Source of the DNA: Rhizobium lentis
GTDB taxonomy: Bacteria; Pseudomonadota; Alphaproteobacteria; Rhizobiales; Rhizobiaceae
Assembly (NCBI RefSeq): GCF_017352135.1
Contig: NZ_CP071454.1
Coordinates: 1,583,501 to 1,647,500 of the forward strand
Length of the DNA stretch: 64,000 nt
Reading direction: 5' to 3'
Both the position numbers and the translations under genes were made by a program. Below, one piece after another: positions 17,293 through 25,691 of this stretch (position 1 is the first letter of the stretch; each line of letters opens with the position of its first letter). The notes under the pieces are model-generated. The model ran no database searches and was not told where the DNA came from. It saw nothing but the letters and a program-made list of their open reading frames with translations.

Positions 17293-18642
17293 TCAGATCG
17301 CGAACGAGCGAGCAAAATGCCGATCTGGCAGTCGGTCCCCTGCTCCAAAAAGCTTTTTCCTCAGCGTACCGTCGGCATAAGCTGTTTTGTATCGTCCGCG
17401 CTCCTGTAATCTCGGAACGACATGATCGACGAAATCCTCGTAGCTCTCCGGAACCACAGTTCTGGTGAGATTGAAGCCGTCGATCTCGCCCTCGTCCATC
17501 CAGGAAATCATCTCCGACGCCACGCTCTCGCCATCCCCTACGATGAGTGGATAGCGCCCTCCCATTTTGAGTTCCTCCAAAAGCTGACGCTTCGTCCAAC
17601 GCTTCTCCTGCGCCAGCTGAGTGACAGATTGGATGGAGTTGGAGGTTCCGTAGGAGATCGGTTCGTCCAGCCCGAACCTGGAGAGGTCGATCCCGGTGCC
17701 AGCAGAGAAGTGAGCCAGCCCGGCTTCGGGGTTGGCATAGCTGAGATATTCCCCGTATAGATCCTGCGCCGCGCTCCGTGTCGCACCGGTTATGACGGTT
17801 ATGCCGACGAATATCTTTACATCGTCCGCATTCCGACCGGCACTGACCGCTCCCTCGCGGATGGCGCGTGCGGTCTTGCGGGCGGCAGCCTTGTCGACTG
17901 CCGTGATGAAGACACATTCCGCGTGTTTCGCAGCAAATTCCTTTCCACGACCGGAGGTGCCGGCCTGGTAGAGGACCGGCGTGCGTTGAGGGGAAGGCTC
18001 CGCCAGATGATAACCGCTGGCCTTGTAGTAGCGGCCATCGTGCACGACCGGCCTCACCCTGTTCGGATCGGCGTATCTGCGGCCTTGCTTGTCCAGCAAG
18101 ACGGCCTCGTCTGACCAGCTGCTCTCCCAGAGCTTATAGAGGACCTCGAGGTACTCGTCGGCCCGTTCATATCGGCTGTCATGCTCCGCCTGCGCATCTT
18201 GCCCGACCGCACGCGCCGCACTGTCGAGATAGCCGGTAACGATGTTCCACCCGAGCCGACCACCAGAAAGGTGGTCGAGCGTCGACATCCGGCGCGCAAA
18301 CAGATAAGGCGGCTCACCATTCACGTTTACGGTGACACCGAAACCAAGATGTCGTGTCACGGCCGCCATTGCCGAGATCAGCAAGAGTGGATCATTGACA
18401 GGCAGCTGGATCGATTCCCGGAGCGTCAGATCGGCTGATCCTTGATAAACATCGTAGACGCCAACGATATCGGCCAAGAAAATTCCGTCGAAAAGACCGC
18501 GCTCGAGCGTCTTCGCAAGCGACGTCCAATAGTCGAGTGTCTTGTATTTGTGGGATTGATCACGCGGGTGCGCCCATAGACCGTGATTGATGTGGCCCAC
18601 CGAATTCATGTTGAACGCGTTGATCAGGAGTTTCTTTGTCAT
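17293..18642 (-). CDS. NtaA/SnaA/DszA-family FMN-dependent monooxygenase
   Basis: Two-component, FMNH2-dependent oxygenase of the bacterial luciferase superfamily, 449 residues. The subgroup marks are 'HGLWAHPRDQSHKYKTLDYWTSLAKTLERGLFDGIFLAD', 'LSGGRLGWNIVTGYLDSAARAVG', 'HDSRYERADEYLEVLYKLWESSW', 'HDGRYY' and 'PVLYQAGTSGRGKEFAA'. Relatives oxidise nitrilotriacetate, dibenzothiophene sulfone or other C-S or C-N compounds. It ends a minus-strand cluster with two SfnB-like proteins and a MetNIQ-type importer, which suggests an organosulfur substrate (inference). No flavin reductase gene is nearby. Confidence 0.87.
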   Translation of the reverse strand: MTKKLLINAFNMNSVGHINHGLWAHPRDQSHKYKTLDYWTSLAKTLERGLFDGIFLADIVGVYDVYQGSADLTLRESIQLPVNDPLLLISAMAAVTRHLGFGVTVNVNGEPPYLFARRMSTLDHLSGGRLGWNIVTGYLDSAARAVGQDAQAEHDSRYERADEYLEVLYKLWESSWSDEAVLLDKQGRRYADPNRVRPVVHDGRYYKASGYHLAEPSPQRTPVLYQAGTSGRGKEFAAKHAECVFITAVDKAAARKTARAIREGAVSAGRNADDVKIFVGITVITGATRSAAQDLYGEYLSYANPEAGLAHFSAGTGIDLSRFGLDEPISYGTSNSIQSVTQLAQEKRWTKRQLLEELKMGGRYPLIVGDGESVASEMISWMDEGEIDGFNLTRTVVPESYEDFVDHVVPRLQERGRYKTAYADGTLRKKLFGAGDRLPDRHFARSFAI

Positions 18643-18653
18643 CGTGAAATGGC

Positions 18654-19886
18654 CTAGATGGCACCGTGTCGTGGCGGGGCGCGCTCATTCAGGTAATAGT
18701 TTCCGATGGCCTGGTACTTCCAACGGACCGGGTCATGGAGTGTGTGCGTCCTGACATTGCGCCAGTATCGGTCGAGGTTAAGCTCGCTCGCCGTGGCCGA
18801 GGTGCCCGACAATTCGAACAATTTCGTCGCGGCCAGCAAACCAGCTTTTGTCGTTAGAATTCTGGCTTCGGCTACTGCCACCGATGCCGCGGCTACCGTG
18901 GCTTCTGTCGGCGTGGATTGTGCGTCATCCACAAAGCGGGATGCCCGACGCAACAATGCCGCGGCGGCTTTTAGCTTGACGTTCACCTGGCCCACTGCGC
19001 TGACCGTCAGCGGGTCGTCGGAGGCTCTTCCGACATTGGCGTCAACCCACGGCCGGGCTCGCTCGCGGACGAAGCGCTTCATTTCTTCATGTGCTCCGAC
19101 GCCGATGCCGTAATCAATGGCCGCATGCATCAACTGGGCGAAAGGCCCGATCGTCGTCGGCGTGTCGAACGAAGCCTGGAACGGTATGATCCACCGCTCC
19201 TCGACGCGAACGTCGTCGAATAGTACGGAGCCGCTCCCGGTTAAGCGCTGCCCGAAGCCGTCCCAGTCGTCTATGACGGCGACGCCTTCTGATGCCCTTG
19301 GGACCATCACCAGATAGGAGACCCGCTTGCCTCCCTGTTGCGCGATAGCAAGGGTCGGTATCCAGTGCGCAAAGATCGCCCCGGTGGAATAGAATTTGCG
19401 CCCGTTGACGATCCAGTCGCCGTTCTCCCGGCGCAAGGTTGTTCTTCTTTTGAAATCCTTATTGCCAATCTCCGCAAGCGCATTGCCAAAACGTTCGCCG
19501 GCGAGGACGCGATCGTAGAAAAAGCGTTTCTGCTCCCAGCTTCCGCCGACTCGTAGTACCTCAAGGGCATAGAAATGGTTCTGGGGGATCTGCGAAAGGG
19601 ATCCGTCGGCCGCCCCGATCGTCGATATGATATCCGTCACCGTCTTGGAGCCGAGCGCCGGGCCGCCGAAATCCTTTGGAACGGTGACGCCCCAAAGGCC
19701 ACTCTGGGAAAACTGTTCAACCTCGCTCCAGGGAAGGTCGCGGCCGCGATCCCTTTCGGAAGCCGTCACCGCAAAACCGGTGGCGAGCTTACCGGCTACT
19801 TCGAGGGCTTGCTCATGGCTACCAATGACCGGCGGGACACCTGACGGCCGAGGGGCCGGCGCGGCGGCTTTTGCTTCATCGCTCAT
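18654..19886 (-). CDS. SfnB-family sulfur-acquisition flavin oxidoreductase (acyl-CoA dehydrogenase fold), copy 1
   Basis: 410-residue member of the acyl-CoA-dehydrogenase/DszC superfamily, SfnB branch. Visible motifs: 'SQIPQNHFYALEVLR', 'GRKFYSTGAIFAHWIPTLA', 'DDWDGFGQRLTGSGSVLFDDV' and 'LNLDRYWRNVRTHTLHDPVRWKYQAIGNYYL', which resembles the C-terminal flavin-binding region of DszC-like monooxygenases. A start at 19886 (MSDEAK, GGA 7 bases upstream) is preferred over 19898. It begins 2 bases after the stop of copy 2. Likely works with FMNH2 in oxidative C-S cleavage; the substrate is unknown. Confidence 0.83.
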   Translation of the reverse strand: MSDEAKAAAPAPRPSGVPPVIGSHEQALEVAGKLATGFAVTASERDRGRDLPWSEVEQFSQSGLWGVTVPKDFGGPALGSKTVTDIISTIGAADGSLSQIPQNHFYALEVLRVGGSWEQKRFFYDRVLAGERFGNALAEIGNKDFKRRTTLRRENGDWIVNGRKFYSTGAIFAHWIPTLAIAQQGGKRVSYLVMVPRASEGVAVIDDWDGFGQRLTGSGSVLFDDVRVEERWIIPFQASFDTPTTIGPFAQLMHAAIDYGIGVGAHEEMKRFVRERARPWVDANVGRASDDPLTVSAVGQVNVKLKAAAALLRRASRFVDDAQSTPTEATVAAASVAVAEARILTTKAGLLAATKLFELSGTSATASELNLDRYWRNVRTHTLHDPVRWKYQAIGNYYLNERAPPRHGAI

Positions 19887-19888
19887 GG

Positions 19889-21139
19889 CTAGTTCCATTG
19901 ATGCCGCTTGGGCAAAACGTCGTTCAGTTCGAAATTGCCCACAAGGTGATACTTCCAACGAACCGGATCATGCAGAGTGTGCGTCCTTGCATTCCTCCAA
20001 TGGCGGTCAAGATTGTGGGCGGCGCGCGTGGCCGAGGAACCCGCCAGATCGAAAAGCATCTCGCTTGCCTCCAGCGCGACTTCGGTCGTGAGTATCTTTG
20101 CGTTCGCCACCGCTACAGAAGCCTCTGCGCTGGAACGGTCGCTCACAGGGCGCCTCGCGATCTCATCTAGCGCGGCAGCAGCCTCATAGAGCACCTCCTG
20201 CGCCGCGTGGTAGCTCGTGTAAAGGTTTCCGATTTCGTGGATGATAGTCGGGTCGTCCGCGGCGCGCTCGCCGCCGAAATCGACCCAAGGGCGTGCCCGG
20301 TCTCGAACGAAGGATACCGCATCGGATATTGCCGCGCCGGCAATGCCGCAATCGATTGCGGCCTGTATCAATTGCGAGGTGGGACCGGCGAGTCCCGGCC
20401 TGTCCTTGAACTCGGCCATCCGGAAAATAAGATCGGGATCGACCGCCGCGTCGTCGAAGACCACCGATCCGCTTGCCGTTGTCCTTTGCCCGAAGGAAGA
20501 CCAATCGTCGACAACCTTCACACCGGGCTGGTCTCGACGAAGCCAGACCTGGACTGGGTTATCGTCGTGATCAACCGCACGGGTTGGAATCCAATGGGCG
20601 AATATTGCACTGGTCGAATAGAAACGCTTCCCCGTGAGCCTCGGCTCTCCGTCGACCATCGATAGTCGAGTTGTGCTCGCCGTAACCACCTGGCTGCCTT
20701 TTTCCGGTCCGGCATTTCCAATCCGATGACCGTTGAGCACGTCACCGAAGATGCGGGTCTTTTGGCTCTCGCTCCCGATATCACGGAGCAAAGCGAGCAC
20801 GCCGAACTGGTTTTGGGGAAGTTGGCCGAGTGATGGATCGGCCTCACACAGGATTTCGAACACTTTGGCGACGGTTACCAACGAGACATCCGCGCCGCCA
20901 AACTCGCGCGGAACCGTGATACCGCCAAGACCGCTCGCAGTGTATTCCTCTATTTCATCCCAAGGCAGTCGTCGTTCGCGGTCTCGCGACGACGCCTCGA
21001 TTTTGAAACGCGCGGCCAATTTCTCCGCTATCGCCAGCGCCTCGAGGTCGCTTGTGATCAAATGCGGCTTTGCGGGCGGACGGGGTAGTCGATTTTCGAC
21101 CGGCCGATGAGACACATTGTCAGCCATCATTGACCTCAT
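19889..21139 (-). CDS. SfnB-family sulfur-acquisition flavin oxidoreductase, copy 2
   Basis: 416-residue paralogue of the following gene. Both share 'FAHWIPT', 'DDW..FGQR.T.SGSV.FDD' and 'RTHTLHDPVRWKY' but differ over most of their length, so this is an old duplication. N-terminal helices ('HLITSDLEALAIAEKLAARF') and the middle 'LGQLPQNQFGVLALLRDIG' match the family. The start at 21139 overlaps the metI stop (ATGA), with AAGG upstream; an internal ATG at 21130 is possible. It may be a second monooxygenase or a structural partner of copy 1 (inference). Confidence 0.83.
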   Translation of the reverse strand: MRSMMADNVSHRPVENRLPRPPAKPHLITSDLEALAIAEKLAARFKIEASSRDRERRLPWDEIEEYTASGLGGITVPREFGGADVSLVTVAKVFEILCEADPSLGQLPQNQFGVLALLRDIGSESQKTRIFGDVLNGHRIGNAGPEKGSQVVTASTTRLSMVDGEPRLTGKRFYSTSAIFAHWIPTRAVDHDDNPVQVWLRRDQPGVKVVDDWSSFGQRTTASGSVVFDDAAVDPDLIFRMAEFKDRPGLAGPTSQLIQAAIDCGIAGAAISDAVSFVRDRARPWVDFGGERAADDPTIIHEIGNLYTSYHAAQEVLYEAAAALDEIARRPVSDRSSAEASVAVANAKILTTEVALEASEMLFDLAGSSATRAAHNLDRHWRNARTHTLHDPVRWKYHLVGNFELNDVLPKRHQWN

Positions 21140-21789
21140 CGTGCCTTCAGGCGGCGTACGACAGCGTCACCGCCAAGCTGTACGACACAGACCAAGGCAA
21201 TGAGCACGGCGATTACCGCCACCATAACGGTCGTGTCAAAACGCTGATACCCGTACCGGATTGCCATATCACCGAGGCCTCCTGCACCCACGGCACCTGC
21301 CATCGCTGAGGCACCGATCATGCTGACGACGGTAATCGTGAAGCCGCCAACGATTCCAGGAAGCGCCTCCGGAAGCAGGACGTGCCTGACGATATGCCAT
21401 CTCCTGCAACCGATGGCCTGCGCTGCCTCAATAAGCCCGCCATCGACCTCGCGCAGGCTGACTTCCGCGATTCTAGCGAAGAACGGCGTCGCACTTATTG
21501 AAAGTGGCACGACCGCGGCCCACACCCCGATTGTGGTTCCGGTAATCAACCGTGTGAGGGGTAACAGCGCGACGAGCAACACGATGAATGGTGTTGCTCT
21601 AAAACCGTTGATGACTGCCGCCAAGGATCGTTGGGCATAGGGAGCCTTTATGAGCCCGCCTGGGGCAGCCAGAACGAGGAAGACTGCAAGCGGGATACCG
21701 GCGGCGAGCGCGATCAGAGCCGACGTGCCAACCATAAGAACGGTGTCCAGCAGCGCCTGCCAGAGGCGCTCATACATCATCGCGGACAT
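21136..21789 (-). CDS. MetI-type ABC transporter permease
   Basis: 217-residue permease of the methionine-uptake (MetI) family with five transmembrane segments. The EAA-type cytoplasmic loop is 'EAAQAIGCRRWHIVRHVLLPEALPGI'; 'FRATPFIVLLVALLPLTRLITGTTIG' is the usual MetI segment. It overlaps the ATPase gene by 20 bases and the SfnB-like gene by 4. The association with flavin monooxygenases points to uptake of an organosulfur compound other than, or in addition to, methionine (inference). Confidence 0.87.
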   Translation of the reverse strand: MSAMMYERLWQALLDTVLMVGTSALIALAAGIPLAVFLVLAAPGGLIKAPYAQRSLAAVINGFRATPFIVLLVALLPLTRLITGTTIGVWAAVVPLSISATPFFARIAEVSLREVDGGLIEAAQAIGCRRWHIVRHVLLPEALPGIVGGFTITVVSMIGASAMAGAVGAGGLGDMAIRYGYQRFDTTVMVAVIAVLIALVCVVQLGGDAVVRRLKAR

Positions 21790-22912
21790 AGCCGAGTATC
21801 CTTACGTTATCTGCAAGTCCCTCGAATCTGGAGAGAGCGACTTGATCGTCTGCGTTAGTAGTCAAGAGCATCCGGCCGTACGCGTGTCCTTGGATCCGGT
21901 CCACCATGCTCTGAACGATCTGCACCCCTGAGCCGACGACCCTCGCCAACTCCTGAAGTTTGATACCCTCACGCCCATTGCCCCCGTAGGTGAGTTCAAT
22001 GAGCGCCCGCTGGTGAAAATGCTCGCGCGCAGAGGTCAACCGGTCCGCGATATCGCGCGGAATACCAGGTTCCAGCGGCTTGAGCAGTGCCTTTGTGGCC
22101 GCATGGGCGGGCTTGCTGAAAATCTCCCAGGTCTTGCCAGCCTCGGCAACCTGGCCGCCTTCGAGCACAACCACATCATCACAGATCTCACGCACGACGC
22201 TCATCTCGTGCGTGATCAGCAGGATTGTGATGCCGAGCGAGCGATTGATGTCTTTAAGCAATTCGAGAATCGAGAGCGTGGTCTCCGGGTCGAGCGCGGA
22301 GGTCGCCTCGTCGCAAAGAAGAATTTCGGGTCGGTTCACCAGCGCCCTCGCGATCCCTACCCTCTGTTTCTGCCCACCTGACAAACGCGAGGGATAGGCG
22401 TCCTGCTTCCCTTCGAGGCCGACAAGCCGCAAAACATCAGAAACGCGCTCGTCAATTTCGAGCTTGGGCACACCCGCCACTATCAGAGGGAGCGCGACAT
22501 TGCCCCAGACGGTTTTAGCCGACAGCAAATTGAAGTGTTGAAAGATCATTCCGACCCGGCGTCGGAATGTCACGAGGTCGTCGTCACTTAGCGACCGGAC
22601 GTCAACCCCGTCTACGACGACGCTGCCCTCGGTCGCGGTCTCCAGCCGGTTCACAGTGCGGAGCAGGCTCGATTTCCCTGCTCCGCTGCGACCAATGATG
22701 CCGAAGATCGAGCCTCGTGCGACATCTATCGTGATGCCTTTGAGAGCGTGGATGGAGCCCTTGTGTGTATCATAGGTCTTTCCCACGCCGTCGAACGAGA
22801 CGGCGATTGCCCGGGCGGGATTGGGCGACAAACCTTCACCGCTTTCCCGCGAAGTTGCCTCGATCGGCTCGACCCTGCTGACGGAGATGACGGTCAATTC
22901 GTTGCCACCCAC
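21770..22912 (-). CDS. MetN-type ABC transporter ATP-binding protein with NIL domain
   Basis: 380-residue ATPase. Walker A 'GRSGAGKSS', signature 'LSGGQKQRVGIARAL', Walker B 'ILLCDEATSALDPET', H-switch 'LLITHE'. A C-terminal NIL domain (about residues 295-375) is the regulatory domain that binds substrate and causes trans-inhibition in MetN. The first ~35 residues before 'AIAVSFDGVGKTYD' are an unusual extension; an internal start is possible but no good alternative ATG is seen. It overlaps metQ by 19 bases and metI by 20. Confidence 0.87.
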   Translation of the reverse strand: MGGNELTVISVSRVEPIEATSRESGEGLSPNPARAIAVSFDGVGKTYDTHKGSIHALKGITIDVARGSIFGIIGRSGAGKSSLLRTVNRLETATEGSVVVDGVDVRSLSDDDLVTFRRRVGMIFQHFNLLSAKTVWGNVALPLIVAGVPKLEIDERVSDVLRLVGLEGKQDAYPSRLSGGQKQRVGIARALVNRPEILLCDEATSALDPETTLSILELLKDINRSLGITILLITHEMSVVREICDDVVVLEGGQVAEAGKTWEIFSKPAHAATKALLKPLEPGIPRDIADRLTSAREHFHQRALIELTYGGNGREGIKLQELARVVGSGVQIVQSMVDRIQGHAYGRMLLTTNADDQVALSRFEGLADNVRILGYVRDDV

Positions 22913-23706
22913 GGCAGCGTGTAGAGCTTGGTGTCGGACGCGAACGCCTTGTTGATCGCATCCTTCACAGCCTGCGAATTCTGGTAAAGAGTGACCAACT
23001 CCTTGATGGCCGGATCCTCCACACGGTCGGACTTCACGGCGAAAATGATCGCGAACTGCTTGTCGTCGACACCTGAGTAGAGGAGGCCCGAACTCGGATC
23101 GAACGCCTTGGAGGCGACGATAAAGTGAGGATACCCCTGAGCCAGATCAACATCGCCAGTGACGCGCGCAAGCTGGGGACCCTCGACTTCGGTGAAACTC
23201 AGGTTCTTTGGATTCTCAGTGATGTCGTCAAGCGATCCCTTGAACCCAACGCCGTCCTTGAGCTTGAGCAGGCCGGCGCGCTGGAGGAGTAGAAGTCCGC
23301 GGCCCTGGTTAACCGGGTCGTTCGCTATGGCGACCTTGCCGTTTTCGGGGATATCTTCGAACTTCTTGTACTTGAGCGAGTACAGCCCGATGTTAGCAAG
23401 CACGCCGATGCCTGCGCTCTTGAAATCATAGCCACGTTCCCTGGTAGCATTGTCGAGGAACGGCTGGTGCTGAAAGTAGTTGACGTCGATGTCGCCGGAT
23501 TGAAGCGCGATATTCGGAGTCGTCCAATCGCTGAACTCGACCACTTCGAGATCGAGCCCTTTGGCCTTCGCCTCCGGGATCAAGGCTTCAATCGAGTCCG
23601 CGTACACGCCAGGAACAACGCCGACCTTCAAGGAGGCCGCCGTTGCGGGCAATGAGAAGGACAGCGCGGCCACAGCCACAAGCAATGTTCTAAGCGTAAG
23701 CTTCAT
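22894..23706 (-). CDS. NlpA/MetQ-family substrate-binding protein
   Basis: 270-residue periplasmic binding protein of the MetQ family. Residues 1-23 form a signal peptide (MKLTLRTLLVAVAALSFSLPATA). No lipobox Cys is present, so it is soluble rather than a lipoprotein. Family motifs: 'LKVGVVPGVYADSIEALIPEAKAKG', 'NVNYFQHQPFLDN'-like 'DVNYFQHQPFLDNATRERG', 'VAIANDPVNQGRGLLLLQRAGLL'. The start at 23706 has AAGGGG upstream; the longer frame from 23820 runs through a palindrome and is rejected. First gene of the cluster. Confidence 0.88.
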   Translation of the reverse strand: MKLTLRTLLVAVAALSFSLPATAASLKVGVVPGVYADSIEALIPEAKAKGLDLEVVEFSDWTTPNIALQSGDIDVNYFQHQPFLDNATRERGYDFKSAGIGVLANIGLYSLKYKKFEDIPENGKVAIANDPVNQGRGLLLLQRAGLLKLKDGVGFKGSLDDITENPKNLSFTEVEGPQLARVTGDVDLAQGYPHFIVASKAFDPSSGLLYSGVDDKQFAIIFAVKSDRVEDPAIKELVTLYQNSQAVKDAINKAFASDTKLYTLPWVATN

Positions 23707-23740
23707 CAGTTTGACCCCTTGTTTTGGAGGAATCAACGTA

Positions 23741-23763
23741 TTGTCTGTTAATTTGATAGACAA
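23741..23763. promoter_or_regulatory. Operator-like palindrome upstream of metQ
   Basis: Perfect inverted repeat TTGTCT-N11-AGACAA, 35 bases upstream of the metQ start codon, in an AT-rich context. The half-site spacing (17 bases centre to centre) suits a dimeric regulator or a LysR-type box. The binding protein is unknown. Confidence 0.5.
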
Positions 23764-23778
23764 AGATGATTTTTGCGA

Positions 23779-23821
23779 GATGGCTTTCGCTTCGAGAAAA
23801 TTTTCGCAATCCAAAGCCATC
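23779..23821. promoter_or_regulatory. Nested dyad upstream of metQ
   Basis: Outer perfect 9-bp inverted repeat GATGGCTTT (23779-23787) and AAAGCCATC (23813-23821), enclosing the inner palindrome GAAAATTTTC (23795-23804). It may be a regulator-binding site or a remnant terminal repeat. Confidence 0.45.
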
Positions 23822-24051
23822 GATTCATAGCGGACGCTTGCGGTCGCGGACGGGAAGCCCCAAGGGCGGTCAGGGCAATTACTACGCCGCGGCCTGGAGA
23901 TTTGCGTCCGGCTGCAAAAAATCGGCTTTTTGCGGGGACCGCTGCCCTAAATTATGCAGCCATCGCTGGTTCGTCCGGCATGGTCGCATGCCTGCCGATC
24001 GCCGTGATCGCATCCGAACCAAACTGCACAACTAGAGCCAGTGGCTTCGCC

Positions 24052-24210
24052 TCAGGTTGCCGCGATCTGGCAGGCCCTTTGCGTGGAGACCGTCAAGGCT
24101 TCGGCCAAGGATTCCCTCGACACCGCAGCCGCGATCGACCGCGTCGTCTGCCCGGCGCTCAATCGGGCCCGCGCCCGCTCGCGAAGATCTTCGGAATAGG
24201 GTTGCGTCAT
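24052..24210 (-). pseudogene. IS630-family transposase, N-terminal remnant
   Basis: 52 codons beginning MTQPYSEDLRERARARLSAG and continuing 'QTTRSIAAAV', which is the N-terminal helix-turn-helix start of IS630-type transposases. Homology fades after about residue 32 and a stop follows at residue 53; the DDE catalytic part is absent. It marks one edge of the organosulfur cluster. The match is by recognition of the N-terminal pattern, not a database search. Confidence 0.7.
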
Positions 24211-24337
24211 CCATGCCGGTCATCCTTTCCCGGCACGAACAGTGAATCACACCTCAGCTGATTGCGAATCCCCGGTTCCGGAAAAATTGCAGCACGCCCC
24301 AGACCTTATTGGAGGAGCGAGGCGATGCCCCAGATTT

Positions 24338-24378
24338 GACCCTCCCACCTGTGGGAAGGGTTGGGGAGGGGACTTTTT
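24338..24378 (+). repeat. GC-rich hairpin with T-tract, repeat-like
   Basis: CCCTCCC ... GGGGAGGG with an inner CCCAC / GTGGG pair, followed by ACTTTTTT. It has the look of an intrinsic terminator on the plus strand but no plus-strand gene precedes it. Similar CCCTCCC/GGGAGGG palindromes are dispersed in rhizobial genomes, so a repeat is also possible. Confidence 0.5.
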
Positions 24379-24383
24379 TGACC

Positions 24384-24971
24384 CTAAACTCCGCCCTGCC
24401 AAACCTTGATCGCCTCGACCGGCCAGATCAGCATCAGCACATTGAGTGTCAGGTTGTCACGGATCATATAGCCGGTGAAAATCTCGAAGAAGATGGCGAT
24501 CGCCACCGTCAGCGCCACCGGCGCGCGCCAGGCGAAGAAGAAGCCGAGGCACATGAAGACGGTATCCATCGCCGAATTCAGAATGCTGTCGCCGTAATAA
24601 TCGAGCGCGATCGTCGCCGTGCGGTAACGGTCGATGATGAGGGGCGAATTCTCGAGCAGTTCCCAGGCGGATTCGATGACGAGCGCCAGCAGCAGCCTTG
24701 CCGCCAGCGGCTTGCCGCGCAGGACCAGGTGAGCGAGCCCGAAGAACAGGAAGCCGTGAATGATGTGAGAGGGTGTGTACCAATCCGACAGATGCTGCGA
24801 GTTGCCGCTGGTATTGACCCCTCCTTCCCACAGCTTGACATAGCCGCAGGCGCAGATCGGCACGCGGCCCATCAGATATTCGGCGACAATCTGGGCGACC
24901 AGCACCGCAACGCAGGCGACGAACCAGAAGCTCTGGTGTCTCACTCGATATTCGGAGTCCGCAGCGCTCAC
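24384..24971 (-). CDS. DUF2585 (UPF0314) membrane protein
   Basis: 195-residue integral membrane protein of unknown function found mainly in Rhizobiales. Four to five hydrophobic segments; conserved stretch '[43 protein letters not shown]', with His residues and the later '[37 protein letters not shown]' that could form an intramembrane acidic site. Its start overlaps the stop of the septation-protein gene by ATGA, so the two are translationally coupled. Confidence 0.88.
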   Translation of the reverse strand: MSAADSEYRVRHQSFWFVACVAVLVAQIVAEYLMGRVPICACGYVKLWEGGVNTSGNSQHLSDWYTPSHIIHGFLFFGLAHLVLRGKPLAARLLLALVIESAWELLENSPLIIDRYRTATIALDYYGDSILNSAMDTVFMCLGFFFAWRAPVALTVAIAIFFEIFTGYMIRDNLTLNVLMLIWPVEAIKVWQGGV

Positions 24972-25612
24972 TTCTCGCCGTCCGTTTCCAGGTTGATGCT
25001 ATGCTTCAGCACCAGCGGCATCTGTGCCAGCGTGAAGATGATGGTGATCGGCATCGTGCCCCAGACCTTGAAGGCGACCCAGCTATCGTCGGAAAAATTG
25101 CGCCAGACGACTTCATTCAGCACCGCGAGGAAGAGAAAGAACACGCCCCAGCGGATGGTAAGCTTGCGCCATCCGACGGCATCGAGCTGGAAGGCGGCAT
25201 TGAAGACATAGCCAAGCAGCGACCTGCCGAAGGCAAGTCCGCCGAGCAGCGCCACGCCGAAGAGAGTGTTGACGATGGTCGGCTTCATCTTGATGAAGGT
25301 CTCGTTCTGCAGCCAGATCGACAGCGAGCCGAAGATGACGACGACGATGCCGGAGACAAAGGGCATGATCGGCAGATGGCCGAGCACGATCTTCGACACG
25401 ACCAGCGAAAGGACCGTCGCCGCCATGAACAGGGCGGTTGCGACGAACAGCGGGCCGCCGAGCTCCGCGAGGGCAGGAAATCTTTCCACCAGCCATTGGC
25501 CGCGCAGGTTGGCGAAGAAGAAGATCATCAGCGGCCCGAGTTCCAGCGCCAGCTTTAGCATCGGATGATGGCGGTCGGCCGCACTCGGGGTGATATCGCT
25601 TTCGGTGGTCAT
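24968..25612 (-). CDS. Septation protein A / YciB family inner-membrane protein
   Basis: 214-residue membrane protein of the YciB/IspA(ispZ) family, which in enterobacteria helps envelope integrity and division. Five to six hydrophobic segments; family motifs '[14 protein letters not shown]', '[28 protein letters not shown]', '[24 protein letters not shown]' and 'WVAFKVWG'. The start MTTESDIT at 25612 is chosen; the 76 upstream codons of the longer frame are antisense-like Arg/Ser-rich sequence. It follows ftsY by 79 bases. Confidence 0.9.
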   Translation of the reverse strand: MTTESDITPSAADRHHPMLKLALELGPLMIFFFANLRGQWLVERFPALAELGGPLFVATALFMAATVLSLVVSKIVLGHLPIMPFVSGIVVVIFGSLSIWLQNETFIKMKPTIVNTLFGVALLGGLAFGRSLLGYVFNAAFQLDAVGWRKLTIRWGVFFLFLAVLNEVVWRNFSDDSWVAFKVWGTMPITIIFTLAQMPLVLKHSINLETDGEK

Positions 25613-25691
25613 GCGTTCTTCAAACCTGCTATTCCTGAAAACCTGTTTTCCCGCCCGTCCCTTGCAGGCTTTCGGCGGCATATCTGTGGCA

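Larger units (their letters stand above)
23707..24383. other. Border region of the sulfur cluster
   Basis: 677 bases without an intact gene. From left to right it holds two dyad-symmetry elements next to metQ (23741-23763, 23779-23821), an AT-type hairpin GCAAAAA / TTTTTGC (about 23913-23933), a dyad CGGCA / TGCCG near 23980-24000, an IS630 transposase remnant (24052-24210) and a GC-rich hairpin with a T-tract (24338-24378). The mixture looks like a scar of past insertions. Confidence 0.55.

Noticed and set aside
23707..23830. SAM-II or other methionine riboswitch upstream of metQ
   Set aside because: No SAM-II-type pseudoknot wording is visible; the dyads look like protein-binding sites.
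24052..24210. Functional transposase gene
   Set aside because: Only about 30 recognisable residues remain before a stop; the catalytic domain is absent.
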